A program made the translations under genes and the position numbers. The notes beneath the pieces were generated by a model that was given only the letters and a program-made list of their open reading frames with translations, was not told the DNA's origin and searched no databases. Below are positions 1 through 6,771 of a stretch of 9,657 nucleotides of DNA, piece by piece (position 1 is the stretch's first letter; each line of letters opens with the position of its first letter). The DNA is from an uncultured Lachnospiraceae bacterium (GTDB taxonomy: Bacteria; Bacillota; Clostridia; Lachnospirales; Lachnospiraceae): assembly GCA_910587895.1 (NCBI GenBank), contig CAJUOE010000209.1, positions 1 to 9,657 of the forward strand, read 5' to 3'.

Positions 1-1115
1 ATCAGCACGAGCGCACCGTCCGTAATCTTCACGCCATGGAAGACCTCATAGCGGTCTTTCAGTCCACGCAGGATTGAGATCGTGTCCTCCACCGTCGGCT
101 CTTCCACAAGCACCGGCTGGAACCTCCGTTCAAGCGCAGCGTCCTTCTCAATATATTCCCGATACTCGTCCAGTGTCGTTGCACCAATGCAGTGAAGCTC
201 TCCACGGGCGAGCATGGGTTTTAAGAGCTGACCCGCATCCATGGCTCCATCTGTCTTGCCTGCACCGACAATTGTATGCAGCTCGTCAATGAATAAAATA
301 ATCTGTCCATCGCTGCTCTTAATTTCATCAAGGACGGCTTTCAAACGCTCCTCAAACTCTCCCCGGTATTTTGCACCTGCAACCAGCGCGCCCATATCAA
401 GCGCGAACAGGCGCTTGTCTTTCAGTCCTTCCGGCACGTCCCCACGCACGATACGCTGTGCAAGCCCCTCTACCACCGCCGTCTTGCCGACGCCAGGCTC
501 TCCAATGAGCACAGGGTTGTTCTTCGTCTTTCTGGACAGAATACGTACGACATTGCGTATCTCACTGTCACGTCCAATCACCGGATCAAGTTTCTGTTCC
601 CTGGCACGCTCCACCATATCATAACCATACTTTGTCAATGTATCATAAGTTGCCTCCGGATTGTCGGAGACCACATTCTGGTTGCCACGCACCGTCGCAA
701 GCGCCTGCAGAAAACGATCCCTGGTAATCCCATATTCCTTAAAAATTTCTTTCAGAGCCTGATTCGGGTACTTCAGCAGTGTCAGAAACAAATGTTCCAC
801 AGACACATACTCATCTCCCATTTTCCTTGCCTCATCCTCCGCGCTGATCAGGACTTTATTCAGATTCTGTCCCATGTAAATCTGCCCGCCGGACACCTTC
901 ACACGCTTTGCCAGATGCTCCTTCGCATTCTGCGTGAAATGTTCTCTATTGATTTCCATCTTCTCAATCAGTTTCGGGATCAGGCCATCCTCCTGGAGCA
1001 GGAGGGATACCAGCAAATGCTCCTGTTCAATTTCCTGATTTCCATATTCATACGCAAGTTTTTCACAGCCGTTGATGGCTTCAATTGATTTCTGTGTAAA
1101 TTTTTGAATGTTCAT
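1..1115 (-). CDS. clpB: ClpB disaggregase (Hsp100), N-terminal 371 codons, 3' end outside window
   Basis: ClpB is the AAA+ disaggregase that threads aggregated proteins through its central pore together with DnaK in the cytoplasm. The translation from ATG at 1115 begins MNIQKFTQKSIEAI and shows, in order, the two Clp_N repeats (about residues 1-145), then the first AAA+ module: Walker A GEPGVGKT (205-212), pore loop KYRG (249-252), Walker B IILFIDE (272-278), sensor region IGATT (310-314) and arginine-finger ERRF (329-332). Usual length is about 860 residues, so roughly 43% is present; the middle domain and second AAA+ module lie beyond the left edge. The start is fixed by AGGAGG seven bases upstream (1123-1128) and by the Clp_N alignment. 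Transcription starts from a CIRCE-controlled promoter, the standard HrcA heat-shock arrangement. ClpC is less likely because ClpC is normally governed by CtsR and begins differently. Confidence 0.97.
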   Translation of the reverse strand, partial: MNIQKFTQKSIEAINGCEKLAYEYGNQEIEQEHLLVSLLLQEDGLIPKLIEKMEINREHFTQNAKEHLAKRVKVSGGQIYMGQNLNKVLISAEDEARKMGDEYVSVEHLFLTLLKYPNQALKEIFKEYGITRDRFLQALATVRGNQNVVSDNPEATYDTLTKYGYDMVERAREQKLDPVIGRDSEIRNVVRILSRKTKNNPVLIGEPGVGKTAVVEGLAQRIVRGDVPEGLKDKRLFALDMGALVAGAKYRGEFEERLKAVLDEIKSSDGQIILFIDELHTIVGAGKTDGAMDAGQLLKPMLARGELHCIGATTLDEYREYIEKDAALERRFQPVLVEEPTVEDTISILRGLKDRYEVFHGVKITDGALVL

Positions 1116-1147
1116 AAGCCTTCCTCCTTTCCATTCTTTTCGAGACC

Positions 1148-1176
1148 ATCATAGCACGATTGTTAGCACTCGTCAA
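1148..1176 (-). promoter_or_regulatory. Sigma-A promoter of clpB
   Basis: Reading leftward, TTGACG (complement of 1171-1176) and TATGAT (complement of 1148-1153) are separated by exactly 17 bases. The -35 hexamer sits inside the spacer of the CIRCE palindrome, so HrcA bound there would block RNA polymerase. The ribosome site AGGAGG (1123-1128) follows, seven bases before the clpB ATG. Confidence 0.9.
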
Positions 1177-1189
1177 TAGTGAGTGCTAA
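1163..1189. promoter_or_regulatory. CIRCE operator (HrcA binding site)
   Basis: The sequence TTAGCACTC-N9-GAGTGCTAA is a perfect match to the CIRCE inverted repeat bound by the heat-shock repressor HrcA. The arms are 1163-1171 and 1181-1189. It overlaps the clpB -35 box. It ends only two bases before the stop codon of the upstream 90-aa gene, so the operator is squeezed between the two genes. Confidence 0.97.
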
Positions 1190-1191
1190 TT

Positions 1192-1464
1192 TTATTTGCC
1201 TGCAATTTCATCCCATGTCTTATCGCAATCCGGCAGAACCTGTATTCCATACTCGCATACCGGTAATTTGTTTTTTATATTCTGCGCAATTATAATTGCC
1301 TTATCCATATTCTTCGTATACCTGCTCCCACCAAAATGCCTTTGAACCTGTTCCGGTATGTATTTCCCTTTATAATCAAACAGCCCGTTGACTGCCTGCA
1401 AATGTGCTACCCGTATCTGCCTGTCCTTCGTCCTCAAAATGTAAACCCCATTATCCGCTGACAT
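1192..1464 (-). CDS. Small MSADNG-type protein of unknown function (90 aa)
   Basis: This is a 90-residue soluble protein starting MSADNGVYILRTKD, with no membrane segment or signal peptide. Small proteins opening with MSADNG(I/V)Y are, as I recall, common in phages and mobile elements, but I know no function for them; this is family memory, not a search result. The ATG at 1464 is preceded by AAGGAGGGGGTCAT, an excellent ribosome site that overlaps the stop codon of the upstream DUF262 gene (12-base gap), so the two genes are translated from one message. The stop codon (1192-1194) nearly touches the CIRCE operator of clpB. I see no terminator downstream. The operon assignment is firm; the function is unknown. 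Confidence 0.85.
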   Translation of the reverse strand: MSADNGVYILRTKDRQIRVAHLQAVNGLFDYKGKYIPEQVQRHFGGSRYTKNMDKAIIIAQNIKNKLPVCEYGIQVLPDCDKTWDEIAGK

Positions 1465-1476
1465 ATGACCCCCTCC

Positions 1477-2859
1477 TTACGCACTTTTTCTCTTCTGTCT
1501 ATAATATTTTTCAAAATCATTTCTCATGGAAATAAAATTCTTCTGCTGGTCTGCAAGGTAGGTATTATGGTTCTTTGCATAATCAGCCATCCACGCATCC
1601 AGATCCTTATCCTCCCTGTAAGAATATGCCATCATTGCCAGCAGGGACGCCCGGTTCTCCTGATTCCGCAATCTGGAATCCACCCTGACAGTTTCTTCCA
1701 GCAATAAATTTAAAGACTCATTATATAAATCCATATCAACCCGTATGGCCTGTGGCGACATATTCAGATTCTCTGCAAGAAACATCTCCAGGCTCTTTTG
1801 CGGTACGCCCGGCTCTTTCTCTTGTAAGAACTCCCGCATTAATCCTTCCAGCATGTCCAATTTGTCCATAATCACCTGCCTGTCTTTCGTACTCAGTTCC
1901 TTATCTATTTCATCAAACAACAGCCCCTTTTTATTTCTTTTTATATCTCTGAAATTATCCTTAAATTCTCTGAGAAATTCCGCAAACTTGTCGTCTTCCA
2001 TTCCCAGTCCGGTAAACCGGTCAAATAAAGTAAGAAATATAAAGGAATCTTTCTTATTAAATATGTCCTTGATATCATCTGTTACGATCATTTCCAGCCT
2101 GTGCAGGTTATCCGCAAATCTGTCAAACTCCTCATCTGTTGCATGTTCATTCAGAAATTTACAGGAAGCCCTGGCCTGTGTTTTCCAGTTATCAAAATGA
2201 TTCATGCACATCATGGTCTCTACGACAATTCTCTCAACCACGCCCTTGGTCTTATCCTTCTCCGAATAATTATTACATTCAATGAAGAATTTGCCTTCTA
2301 AAATCTCCCGGACACGACCGGCAAATTTATTAAGGTATGTAAACGCCTTCTGATCCGTATTCATTGCAACATGGTTGTTATATCGCTTGATATAGCCTGA
2401 TATTTTGTGGCTATCGCAGAGTTCATGAATTACTGTTTCCATCTGGTATTCGTCAAATTTTTCCTTCAGTTCTTCTGGAAGTTTCTCGTATGTTTTATTT
2501 TTGATATCAAACTCTGCGTCCTCATAAGTGACAACTTCATTCCCATCCATAACCTTCTTCTTATATGGAATCATAGAATTCCCTATCGAAGATGTAATCT
2601 TATAATTCATATCCCGGAACTTCCGCAAAGCCGCCGTCCTGCACCCGCCGTCTACGATATGCAATTTGGAATTCTCCTCTTCTCCCAGAATAATCGGCGG
2701 TATGTAATCATCTGTGAGCACTGTGACAATCAACTCATTGATCTGCTCATTATTCCAGACAAAGTTTCTCTGTACATCTGCATTATTGTCAATATCACCC
2801 TTACGAACCTTTCTTAAATACATATCCAGCGTATATGTTTGTTTTCTCGGTCTTGCCAT
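1477..2859 (-). CDS. DUF262 (ParB/Srx-fold) family protein, 460 aa
   Basis: The N-terminal third fits the DUF262 fold seen in GmrS-type restriction proteins and related phage or defence proteins. It has QRNFVW at 30-35 (the QR..W motif), the helix NELIVTVLTDDYIPPIIL (41-58), and DGGCR at 70-74 in the place of the family's DGQQR nucleotide-handling motif. The rest (about 90-460) is charged and helical, with no HNH/DUF1524 nuclease motif that I can see, so this is not a complete GmrSD restriction enzyme. It is intracellular, with no signal peptide. AGGAGGGG lies seven bases before ATG 2859. It is 46 bases downstream of the sigma-factor gene and probably co-transcribed from the same LexA-controlled promoter. 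Possible roles are a regulator, an NTP-dependent DNA-binding protein, or a superinfection/defence factor; the sequence does not decide between them. Confidence 0.82.
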   Translation of the reverse strand: MARPRKQTYTLDMYLRKVRKGDIDNNADVQRNFVWNNEQINELIVTVLTDDYIPPIILGEEENSKLHIVDGGCRTAALRKFRDMNYKITSSIGNSMIPYKKKVMDGNEVVTYEDAEFDIKNKTYEKLPEELKEKFDEYQMETVIHELCDSHKISGYIKRYNNHVAMNTDQKAFTYLNKFAGRVREILEGKFFIECNNYSEKDKTKGVVERIVVETMMCMNHFDNWKTQARASCKFLNEHATDEEFDRFADNLHRLEMIVTDDIKDIFNKKDSFIFLTLFDRFTGLGMEDDKFAEFLREFKDNFRDIKRNKKGLLFDEIDKELSTKDRQVIMDKLDMLEGLMREFLQEKEPGVPQKSLEMFLAENLNMSPQAIRVDMDLYNESLNLLLEETVRVDSRLRNQENRASLLAMMAYSYREDKDLDAWMADYAKNHNTYLADQQKNFISMRNDFEKYYRQKRKSA

Positions 2860-2905
2860 TTAAAACCCCTCCTGTCGTCTTGCGTTCCATTCTCTTTCGT
2901 GCCAT

Positions 2906-3463
2906 CTATAATAAAACAGAAACATTTCTGTATGACTGGATTGCTGCATAGCAATCGGCATACTGTTTCTCACTTAACTGTAATTCTTCCTTGATTTCAC
3001 GCGGAAGATAACCGGCCATACTCAGCTCCAGAACGCCCTTCTGCAGCTCTGACAACCTGTCAAGATACAAACGCATTCTCCTGCTATACCCATCTTCACT
3101 TTTTTCAAATAATTCCTTCTCAATGGTAAAATCATCCGCGATCATATCCCCAATGGTAGTATCTTCCTCATCGCCAACCGGCGTGTCAATCGGTATCGAC
3201 ACTCTGTCTATCTTACGCTTTTCCCGATTCCGTCTTGTCATTTCCGTCTTAATCCTGTTCGACAGACAAGAATATAAAAATGCATCAAAAGACTGTGAAT
3301 CCTGATACCGTCTCATTACGTCTACGAACACTTCGTTTGCAAGTGAATAGAAATCATCCATGTCCTTGTCTGACAACCCGCCAAACTTCGATAAGATCTT
3401 ATCCACCATCCTGTGAAGTTTCCCTGCATTGTTCTCATAATAACTCCATAATATCTGTTCCAT
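2906..3463 (-). CDS. Sigma-70 family RNA polymerase sigma factor (185 aa), SOS-controlled
   Basis: A short sigma factor with only regions 2 and 4. Region 2 covers about residues 35-85; its core reads AFLYSCLSNRIKTEMTRRNR (61-80) and is followed by a basic EKRK stretch, consistent with core-binding and -10 recognition helices. An acidic linker contains DTTIGDMIADD (101-111). Region 4 covers about 133-180, with LSELQKGVLELSMAGYLPRE (137-156) and a helix-turn-helix before the C-terminus. This is the size of ECF or phage-type sigmas. ATG 3463 follows AAGAGGTG. The promoter is perfect consensus with a LexA palindrome in its spacer, so expression should rise on DNA damage. That arrangement recalls UviA of the C. 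perfringens bacteriocin plasmid, an SOS-induced sigma that turns on bacteriocin genes. By analogy this factor may activate the rightward tail genes; its target promoters are not known. Confidence 0.88.
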   Translation of the reverse strand: MEQILWSYYENNAGKLHRMVDKILSKFGGLSDKDMDDFYSLANEVFVDVMRRYQDSQSFDAFLYSCLSNRIKTEMTRRNREKRKIDRVSIPIDTPVGDEEDTTIGDMIADDFTIEKELFEKSEDGYSRRMRLYLDRLSELQKGVLELSMAGYLPREIKEELQLSEKQYADCYAAIQSYRNVSVLL

Positions 3464-3495
3464 ATTCCTGCACCTCTTTTGTCTTTGTATTCGTT

Positions 3496-3524
3496 ATTAT
3501 AGAACGCATGTTCTGTTTTGTCAA
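3496..3524 (-). promoter_or_regulatory. Consensus promoter of the sigma factor operon
   Basis: Reading leftward, TTGACA (complement of 3519-3524) and TATAAT (complement of 3496-3501) are both exact consensus hexamers with a 17-base spacer. Such a strong promoter needs tight repression, which the LexA box lying in the spacer can provide. Confidence 0.93.
3501..3514. promoter_or_regulatory. LexA (SOS) box 1
   Basis: AGAACGCATGTTCT is a perfect 14-bp palindrome of the Gram-positive LexA form GAAC-N4-GTTC. It occupies the spacer and the edge of the -10 box of the sigma-factor promoter, an ideal position for repression that is relieved by RecA-stimulated LexA cleavage. Confidence 0.85.
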
Positions 3525-3533
3525 TATCTTTTT

Positions 3534-3547
3534 AGAACAAATGTTTG
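3534..3547. promoter_or_regulatory. LexA (SOS) box 2
   Basis: AGAACAAATGTTTG fits the Gram-positive consensus GAACRNRYGTTY with slightly imperfect symmetry. Its centre is 33 bp, about three helical turns, from box 1, so two LexA dimers would sit on the same face of the DNA. It also overlaps the -35 region of a weak candidate rightward promoter. Confidence 0.7.
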
Positions 3548-3573
3548 TTTTTGTCATCCAAAGATTTCATTAT
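3545..3573 (+). promoter_or_regulatory. Candidate rightward promoter overlapping LexA box 2
   Basis: TTGTTT (3545-3550) and CATTAT (3568-3573) are 17 bases apart on the plus strand, a weak sigma-A match. A transcript from it would begin near 3580, at the left edge of the structured element. This is the only candidate I see for the rightward operon before 3858, and it is speculative. The operon could instead rely on a non-consensus promoter read by the sigma factor encoded alongside. Confidence 0.3.
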
Positions 3574-3576
3574 TTT

Positions 3577-3704
3577 TGCCAAAAGCACCTGTCACCAAAC
3601 GTGACAGGTGACAATTGCATTAAGATTGCACTCGGAAAACATGTTTTCCAGATGCAATCTTATGCAATGTGACTCTGCTGCTATTGCAGCAGGTCCTTTT
3701 GGCA
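3577..3704. other. Four-way-junction element: closing stem enclosing three abutting hairpins
   Basis: TGCCAAAAG (3577-3585) pairs with CTTTTGGCA (3696-3704). Inside are three hairpins that meet with no unpaired base. Hairpin 1 (3586-3610) is CACCTGTCAC, loop CAAAC, GTGACAGGTG. Hairpin 2 (3611-3670) is a long arm centred on the perfect palindrome GGAAAACATGTTTTCC (3634-3649), then a 3x3 mismatch, 10 bp, a bulged T3620, 6 bp, a bulged A3613 and 2 bp. Hairpin 3 (3671-3695) is GAC, bulged T3674, CTGCTGC, loop TATT, GCAGCAG, GTC. All pairs are Watson-Crick, so the fold is equally possible on either strand, as RNA or as extruded DNA. It could be the leader or a non-coding RNA of the rightward operon, a recombination or replication site, or a protein-binding DNA cruciform. 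I do not recognise it as a known family. Confidence 0.85.
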
Positions 3705-3723
3705 TATAGATTCTAATCAGACC

Positions 3724-3754
3724 GAAACAAAAACTTTGTTTCACGAATACGTGA
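3724..3754. repeat. Two overlapping small hairpins after the four-way junction
   Basis: GAAACAAA (3724-3731), loop AAC, TTTGTTTC (3735-3742) forms an 8-bp stem. Overlapping it, TCACG (3741-3745), loop AATA, CGTGA (3750-3754) forms an alternative 5-bp stem sharing bases 3741-3742. The two are mutually exclusive in part. No U-tract follows, so this is not a terminator. The remaining stretch 3755-3835 holds nothing I can name. Confidence 0.5.
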
Positions 3755-3857
3755 ACAGACAAGAGGCATTTTCCCAGACCAAAAAGAGAAATACAAATTA
3801 TGAGGCAAAACCATAAAACAACAATCATCGCAGAGAAAGGAGCATCCATTACAGCAA

Positions 3858-4115
3858 ATGAAAAAAACAGATTACAAAACAAAAATTTATAAAGCAGACC
3901 ATACCAGATTCGGGGGATTGATTTATCCTTCCGACTTCTACACGGATTACAGAGGGAAAGATTATGCAAACGATTCCGTTATAGCCAGACGCATTGCATA
4001 TGATGCAAAATTTGACAGCCAGTGCAGGATGAACGCATTGTTCCGACGGTCGCTTCACAGGCAAAAACCATTGGCAGCGACAATACATGAAAAGGAGGCG
4101 CAGGATAATGCTTGA
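3858..4115 (+). CDS. Small basic protein of unknown function (85 aa), first gene of polymerase operon
   Basis: An 85-residue, strongly basic, tyrosine-rich protein (MKKTDYKTKIYKADHTRFGG...). It has no membrane segment, no signal peptide and a single cysteine, C56. I do not recognise the family. Its stop TGA (4113-4115) overlaps the start of the polymerase gene by 8 bases, a typical sign of translational coupling, which supports it being real. The start is less secure: the ribosome site AAAGGAG (3836-3842) lies 15 bases before ATG 3858, longer than usual, and no other start codon is available in frame between them. A nucleic-acid-binding partner of the polymerase is one possibility, based only on position and charge. 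Confidence 0.6.
   Translation: MKKTDYKTKIYKADHTRFGGLIYPSDFYTDYRGKDYANDSVIARRIAYDAKFDSQCRMNALFRRSLHRQKPLAATIHEKEAQDNA
4092..4098 (+). promoter_or_regulatory. Ribosome site fixing the polymerase start at ATG 4108
   Basis: AAGGAGG is nine bases before ATG 4108. An upstream in-frame ATG at 4087 would encode MKRRRRIM, in which the RRR is merely the ribosome site itself being read as codons. ATG 4108 is therefore the real start. Confidence 0.85.
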
Positions 4116-6771
4116 TAAACAATACAACCTGTATTCTGTTGACACCGGACATTTTTACAGCGGACATGAAAAATACCTGCACGACATGTATTGCAGATAT
4201 CGCAGCGAGCGCAACGATATCCAGAGTAAGATAGCGAAAACTGAAAACTCCCAAACGAATCCTGAATATCTGCACTGGACAAAACTGATGAAACACAAAA
4301 CAGAGAAAGCCAGGCAGACAAAAGAAAAATTACTGCAGCTTTTGTCTAATAAAGTCCGCCAAAACAAACTGACGCATGGAAAAGACCATATACGCACGCT
4401 GAATGAGGATTCTTTGCATGACACAAACATCATATCCATCTTTGATTCCGCTTTGAGCAGGACGATTGGCATTTCACAGGATGCGCTCACCGATGCGTTG
4501 ATCGTGGTGCAGGTTTATTATTTTGATATCTTTCAGGATATCTCATTTTACGGATTTACATACAGGGGAGAAAAATATAAATATTTTACTTCTTCCGCCG
4601 GGCAAATCCGCCGCAAAAAAACTGTCTTCATCAAGGAATCCGTATGGTGCAGGATTGAAAAGACGATTATGTGCGGCCTTACCATTGATAAAATCAATGC
4701 AAAAGGCGGAAATAATGTAAACAAACATCTGGCATATATGGCGCTTTCAAATTCCGCAACCGATGAATGGAAAGAGTTTGACATTGATAAATCCATTGTA
4801 ATTGAGGATTTTGAGACAAATGTATACGGTACCTTTGACTTTGTAGACGAATCCGATTATTCCATTACGCGAAAGACGGATTATGTGCCCATCCCACATA
4901 CGGACGGAGCCGGTATGGTACTGCCATCCGTATCGTCCAGAAACTTTATGGTTCGCGCTCCCTGGATTAAGGGATTGCTTGGCGTATTCGATTTCCGAAA
5001 ATTTGTACAGGTGCATGAATACTCCCCTGTCATCACGGACATCTATGGCAGGGAACATGACATTATCAAAGAAGATATCCAGATTATCTTTACCAGAAGC
5101 CAGTTTAAGATGGCAAAATATTATGACTCCTGGGACGAGTACAAGGCTTTCTTCCGCAAATACCATTGCAGCGCAGGTAGATGCAATATGGAAGAAGAGC
5201 GAATCAAAAATGCCAAAATTAATTATCAGATGCTGCAGACGCTCACCAGTATTGGCGACGAAGAAATAAATCTGCTTACGGATAAATCCGCCGAACGCAT
5301 CCGCAACATCTGCTCATCGAAAGAATCCATGATGGACATTCTTGGAATCACGCCGTACAACACCAACATGAGCCCGTTTCAACAGGCAGTTAAAATTTAT
5401 CCCGCCCTGTTAGACGACACCTATGCCAAAGACGTCATCCGCGAGGCAAAGAACAGCCTTCTGCGAAAATACCGCAGCGGAAAGCTGGAAGTCGATGGCA
5501 AATTTACCTTCCTGCTGCCCGATTTCTATGCCGCCTGCGAATACTGGTTCGGACATATCGAAAATCCGCCTGGCTTACTCAGCGACAAAGAGGTATTCTG
5601 CTGGCTGTTCAAGCACACGGACAGGCTTGACTGCCTGCGAAGCCCACATCTGTATAAGGAACACGCCATCCGTTATAACGCTGCAAATGAAACATACGGC
5701 GAACGCTGCACATTTATACGGGAATGGTTTCCTACCAATGCCGTCTACACGAGCACGCACGATTTAATCAGCAAACTTCTCCAGTTCGATGTTGACGGGG
5801 ACCGAAGCCTGGTCATTGCAGATGCGGATTTTATCAAAATTGCAGAACGCAATATGGAAGGCATTGTCCCACTCTATTATAACATGCGCAAAGCCGAGCC
5901 AACCGAACTCAACCACCAGACCATCTATGATGGATTGATAAAAGCATTCACCAACGGAAATATCGGTCTTTACAGCAACGAAATCTCCAAAATATGGAAC
6001 CATGATGTATTTATGGAAGGTTCTGGGCGGGAAAAACAGGAGGCCATGGATACCGTGAAATTACTGTGCATGGAAAATAATTTCTGCATCGACGCCGCCA
6101 AGACATTATATATGCCAAAACGCCCCGCATGGTTTCATCCGGTTGTATCGAAATACACCAATTGCAAATTGCCAGCATTTTTTGAATTTGCAAAAGATAA
6201 AGACAAGTCGCAGCTCAACGCGCGCAACCAAAGCCTGGTCAATAAAATTTACGACAAAATTCCAGACAAGCCCATCAATACACGCGGACTGAAATTAGGA
6301 CGCATCGACTACCGGAAAATGATGTCAGACAAAAACATCGTCTGTAAGAAAGAGATTTCTGATTTATACGACAAATTAAACAGGCAATACCGTTATATGG
6401 TTCATTTGAAAGATGAATATATTGATAACCTCCGCTACATTGCCTGTAAAATCAGGGGCGAATTTGCAAAATTGGGCGTCCCGGAAGAGACAGTTGCCGA
6501 TATGCTCGTGGAATATCTCTATGGCAGGGAAAAAAGATACAAGCAACTGCTCTGGTTCTGTTACGGGCAATACATTGTCCGTCATCTGGAACAAAATATG
6601 GCCGTACCCAAAATCAAATATATCCAATGCGCCGATTGTAATGAATGGTTTGAAGTTCCCCTCAATAACAAACGCACCTGCCGATGCAGCGCCTGCCAGA
6701 CCATCCATAACCGGGAATATGAAAAACAAAAAAAGAGGCGGCAGCGATTGTCCCCATTTAATGCCGGATAA
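4108..6771 (+). CDS. Single-chain two-barrel RNA polymerase, YonO / QDE-1 (RdRP-like) superfamily, 887 aa
   Basis: The diagnostic region is LLQFDVDGDRSLVIAD (557-572). DVDGD (561-565) matches the metal-binding DxDGD loop of the second double-psi barrel in eukaryotic RdRPs, phage SPbeta YonO and, as DFDGD, the beta' subunit of cellular RNA polymerase. Upstream, HTDGAGM (264-270) and WIKGLLGVFDF (286-296) fit the first barrel (DGxG...KGvl) with a conserved lysine. SQFKMAKYYDSW (331-342) and RSPHLYKEHAIR (511-522, compare the R-x-P-x-L element) follow in the family order. The C-terminus adds a zinc ribbon (C841, C844, C858, C860, C863) and a basic tail. Its length is close to that of YonO, about 900 residues, which is a DNA-dependent single-chain polymerase. 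It probably transcribes the phage-like genes downstream. Whether its template is DNA or RNA cannot be read from sequence. Confidence 0.82.
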   Translation: MLDKQYNLYSVDTGHFYSGHEKYLHDMYCRYRSERNDIQSKIAKTENSQTNPEYLHWTKLMKHKTEKARQTKEKLLQLLSNKVRQNKLTHGKDHIRTLNEDSLHDTNIISIFDSALSRTIGISQDALTDALIVVQVYYFDIFQDISFYGFTYRGEKYKYFTSSAGQIRRKKTVFIKESVWCRIEKTIMCGLTIDKINAKGGNNVNKHLAYMALSNSATDEWKEFDIDKSIVIEDFETNVYGTFDFVDESDYSITRKTDYVPIPHTDGAGMVLPSVSSRNFMVRAPWIKGLLGVFDFRKFVQVHEYSPVITDIYGREHDIIKEDIQIIFTRSQFKMAKYYDSWDEYKAFFRKYHCSAGRCNMEEERIKNAKINYQMLQTLTSIGDEEINLLTDKSAERIRNICSSKESMMDILGITPYNTNMSPFQQAVKIYPALLDDTYAKDVIREAKNSLLRKYRSGKLEVDGKFTFLLPDFYAACEYWFGHIENPPGLLSDKEVFCWLFKHTDRLDCLRSPHLYKEHAIRYNAANETYGERCTFIREWFPTNAVYTSTHDLISKLLQFDVDGDRSLVIADADFIKIAERNMEGIVPLYYNMRKAEPTELNHQTIYDGLIKAFTNGNIGLYSNEISKIWNHDVFMEGSGREKQEAMDTVKLLCMENNFCIDAAKTLYMPKRPAWFHPVVSKYTNCKLPAFFEFAKDKDKSQLNARNQSLVNKIYDKIPDKPINTRGLKLGRIDYRKMMSDKNIVCKKEISDLYDKLNRQYRYMVHLKDEYIDNLRYIACKIRGEFAKLGVPEETVADMLVEYLYGREKRYKQLLWFCYGQYIVRHLEQNMAVPKIKYIQCADCNEWFEVPLNNKRTCRCSACQTIHNREYEKQKKRRQRLSPFNAG

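Noticed and set aside
3577..3704. MITE or small insertion element with TGCCAAAAG terminal repeats
   Set aside because: No target-site duplication flanks the ends and the internal hairpins fill the element exactly. It remains possible but has no positive evidence.
3577..3760. Retron-like msr-msd RNA, because of the closing stem around hairpins and a polymerase gene nearby
   Set aside because: The polymerase has the DxDGD two-barrel signature and no reverse-transcriptase motifs such as YADD, and no conserved branching G context is visible.
3592..3969. Leftward 125-codon open frame across the intergenic region
   Set aside because: It runs through the hairpin element and into the coupled 85-aa gene, has no ribosome site and encodes a low-quality hydrophobic sequence.
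4087..4107. Upstream ATG for the polymerase giving MKRRRRI
   Set aside because: These codons are the ribosome site for ATG 4108, and no ribosome site precedes 4087.
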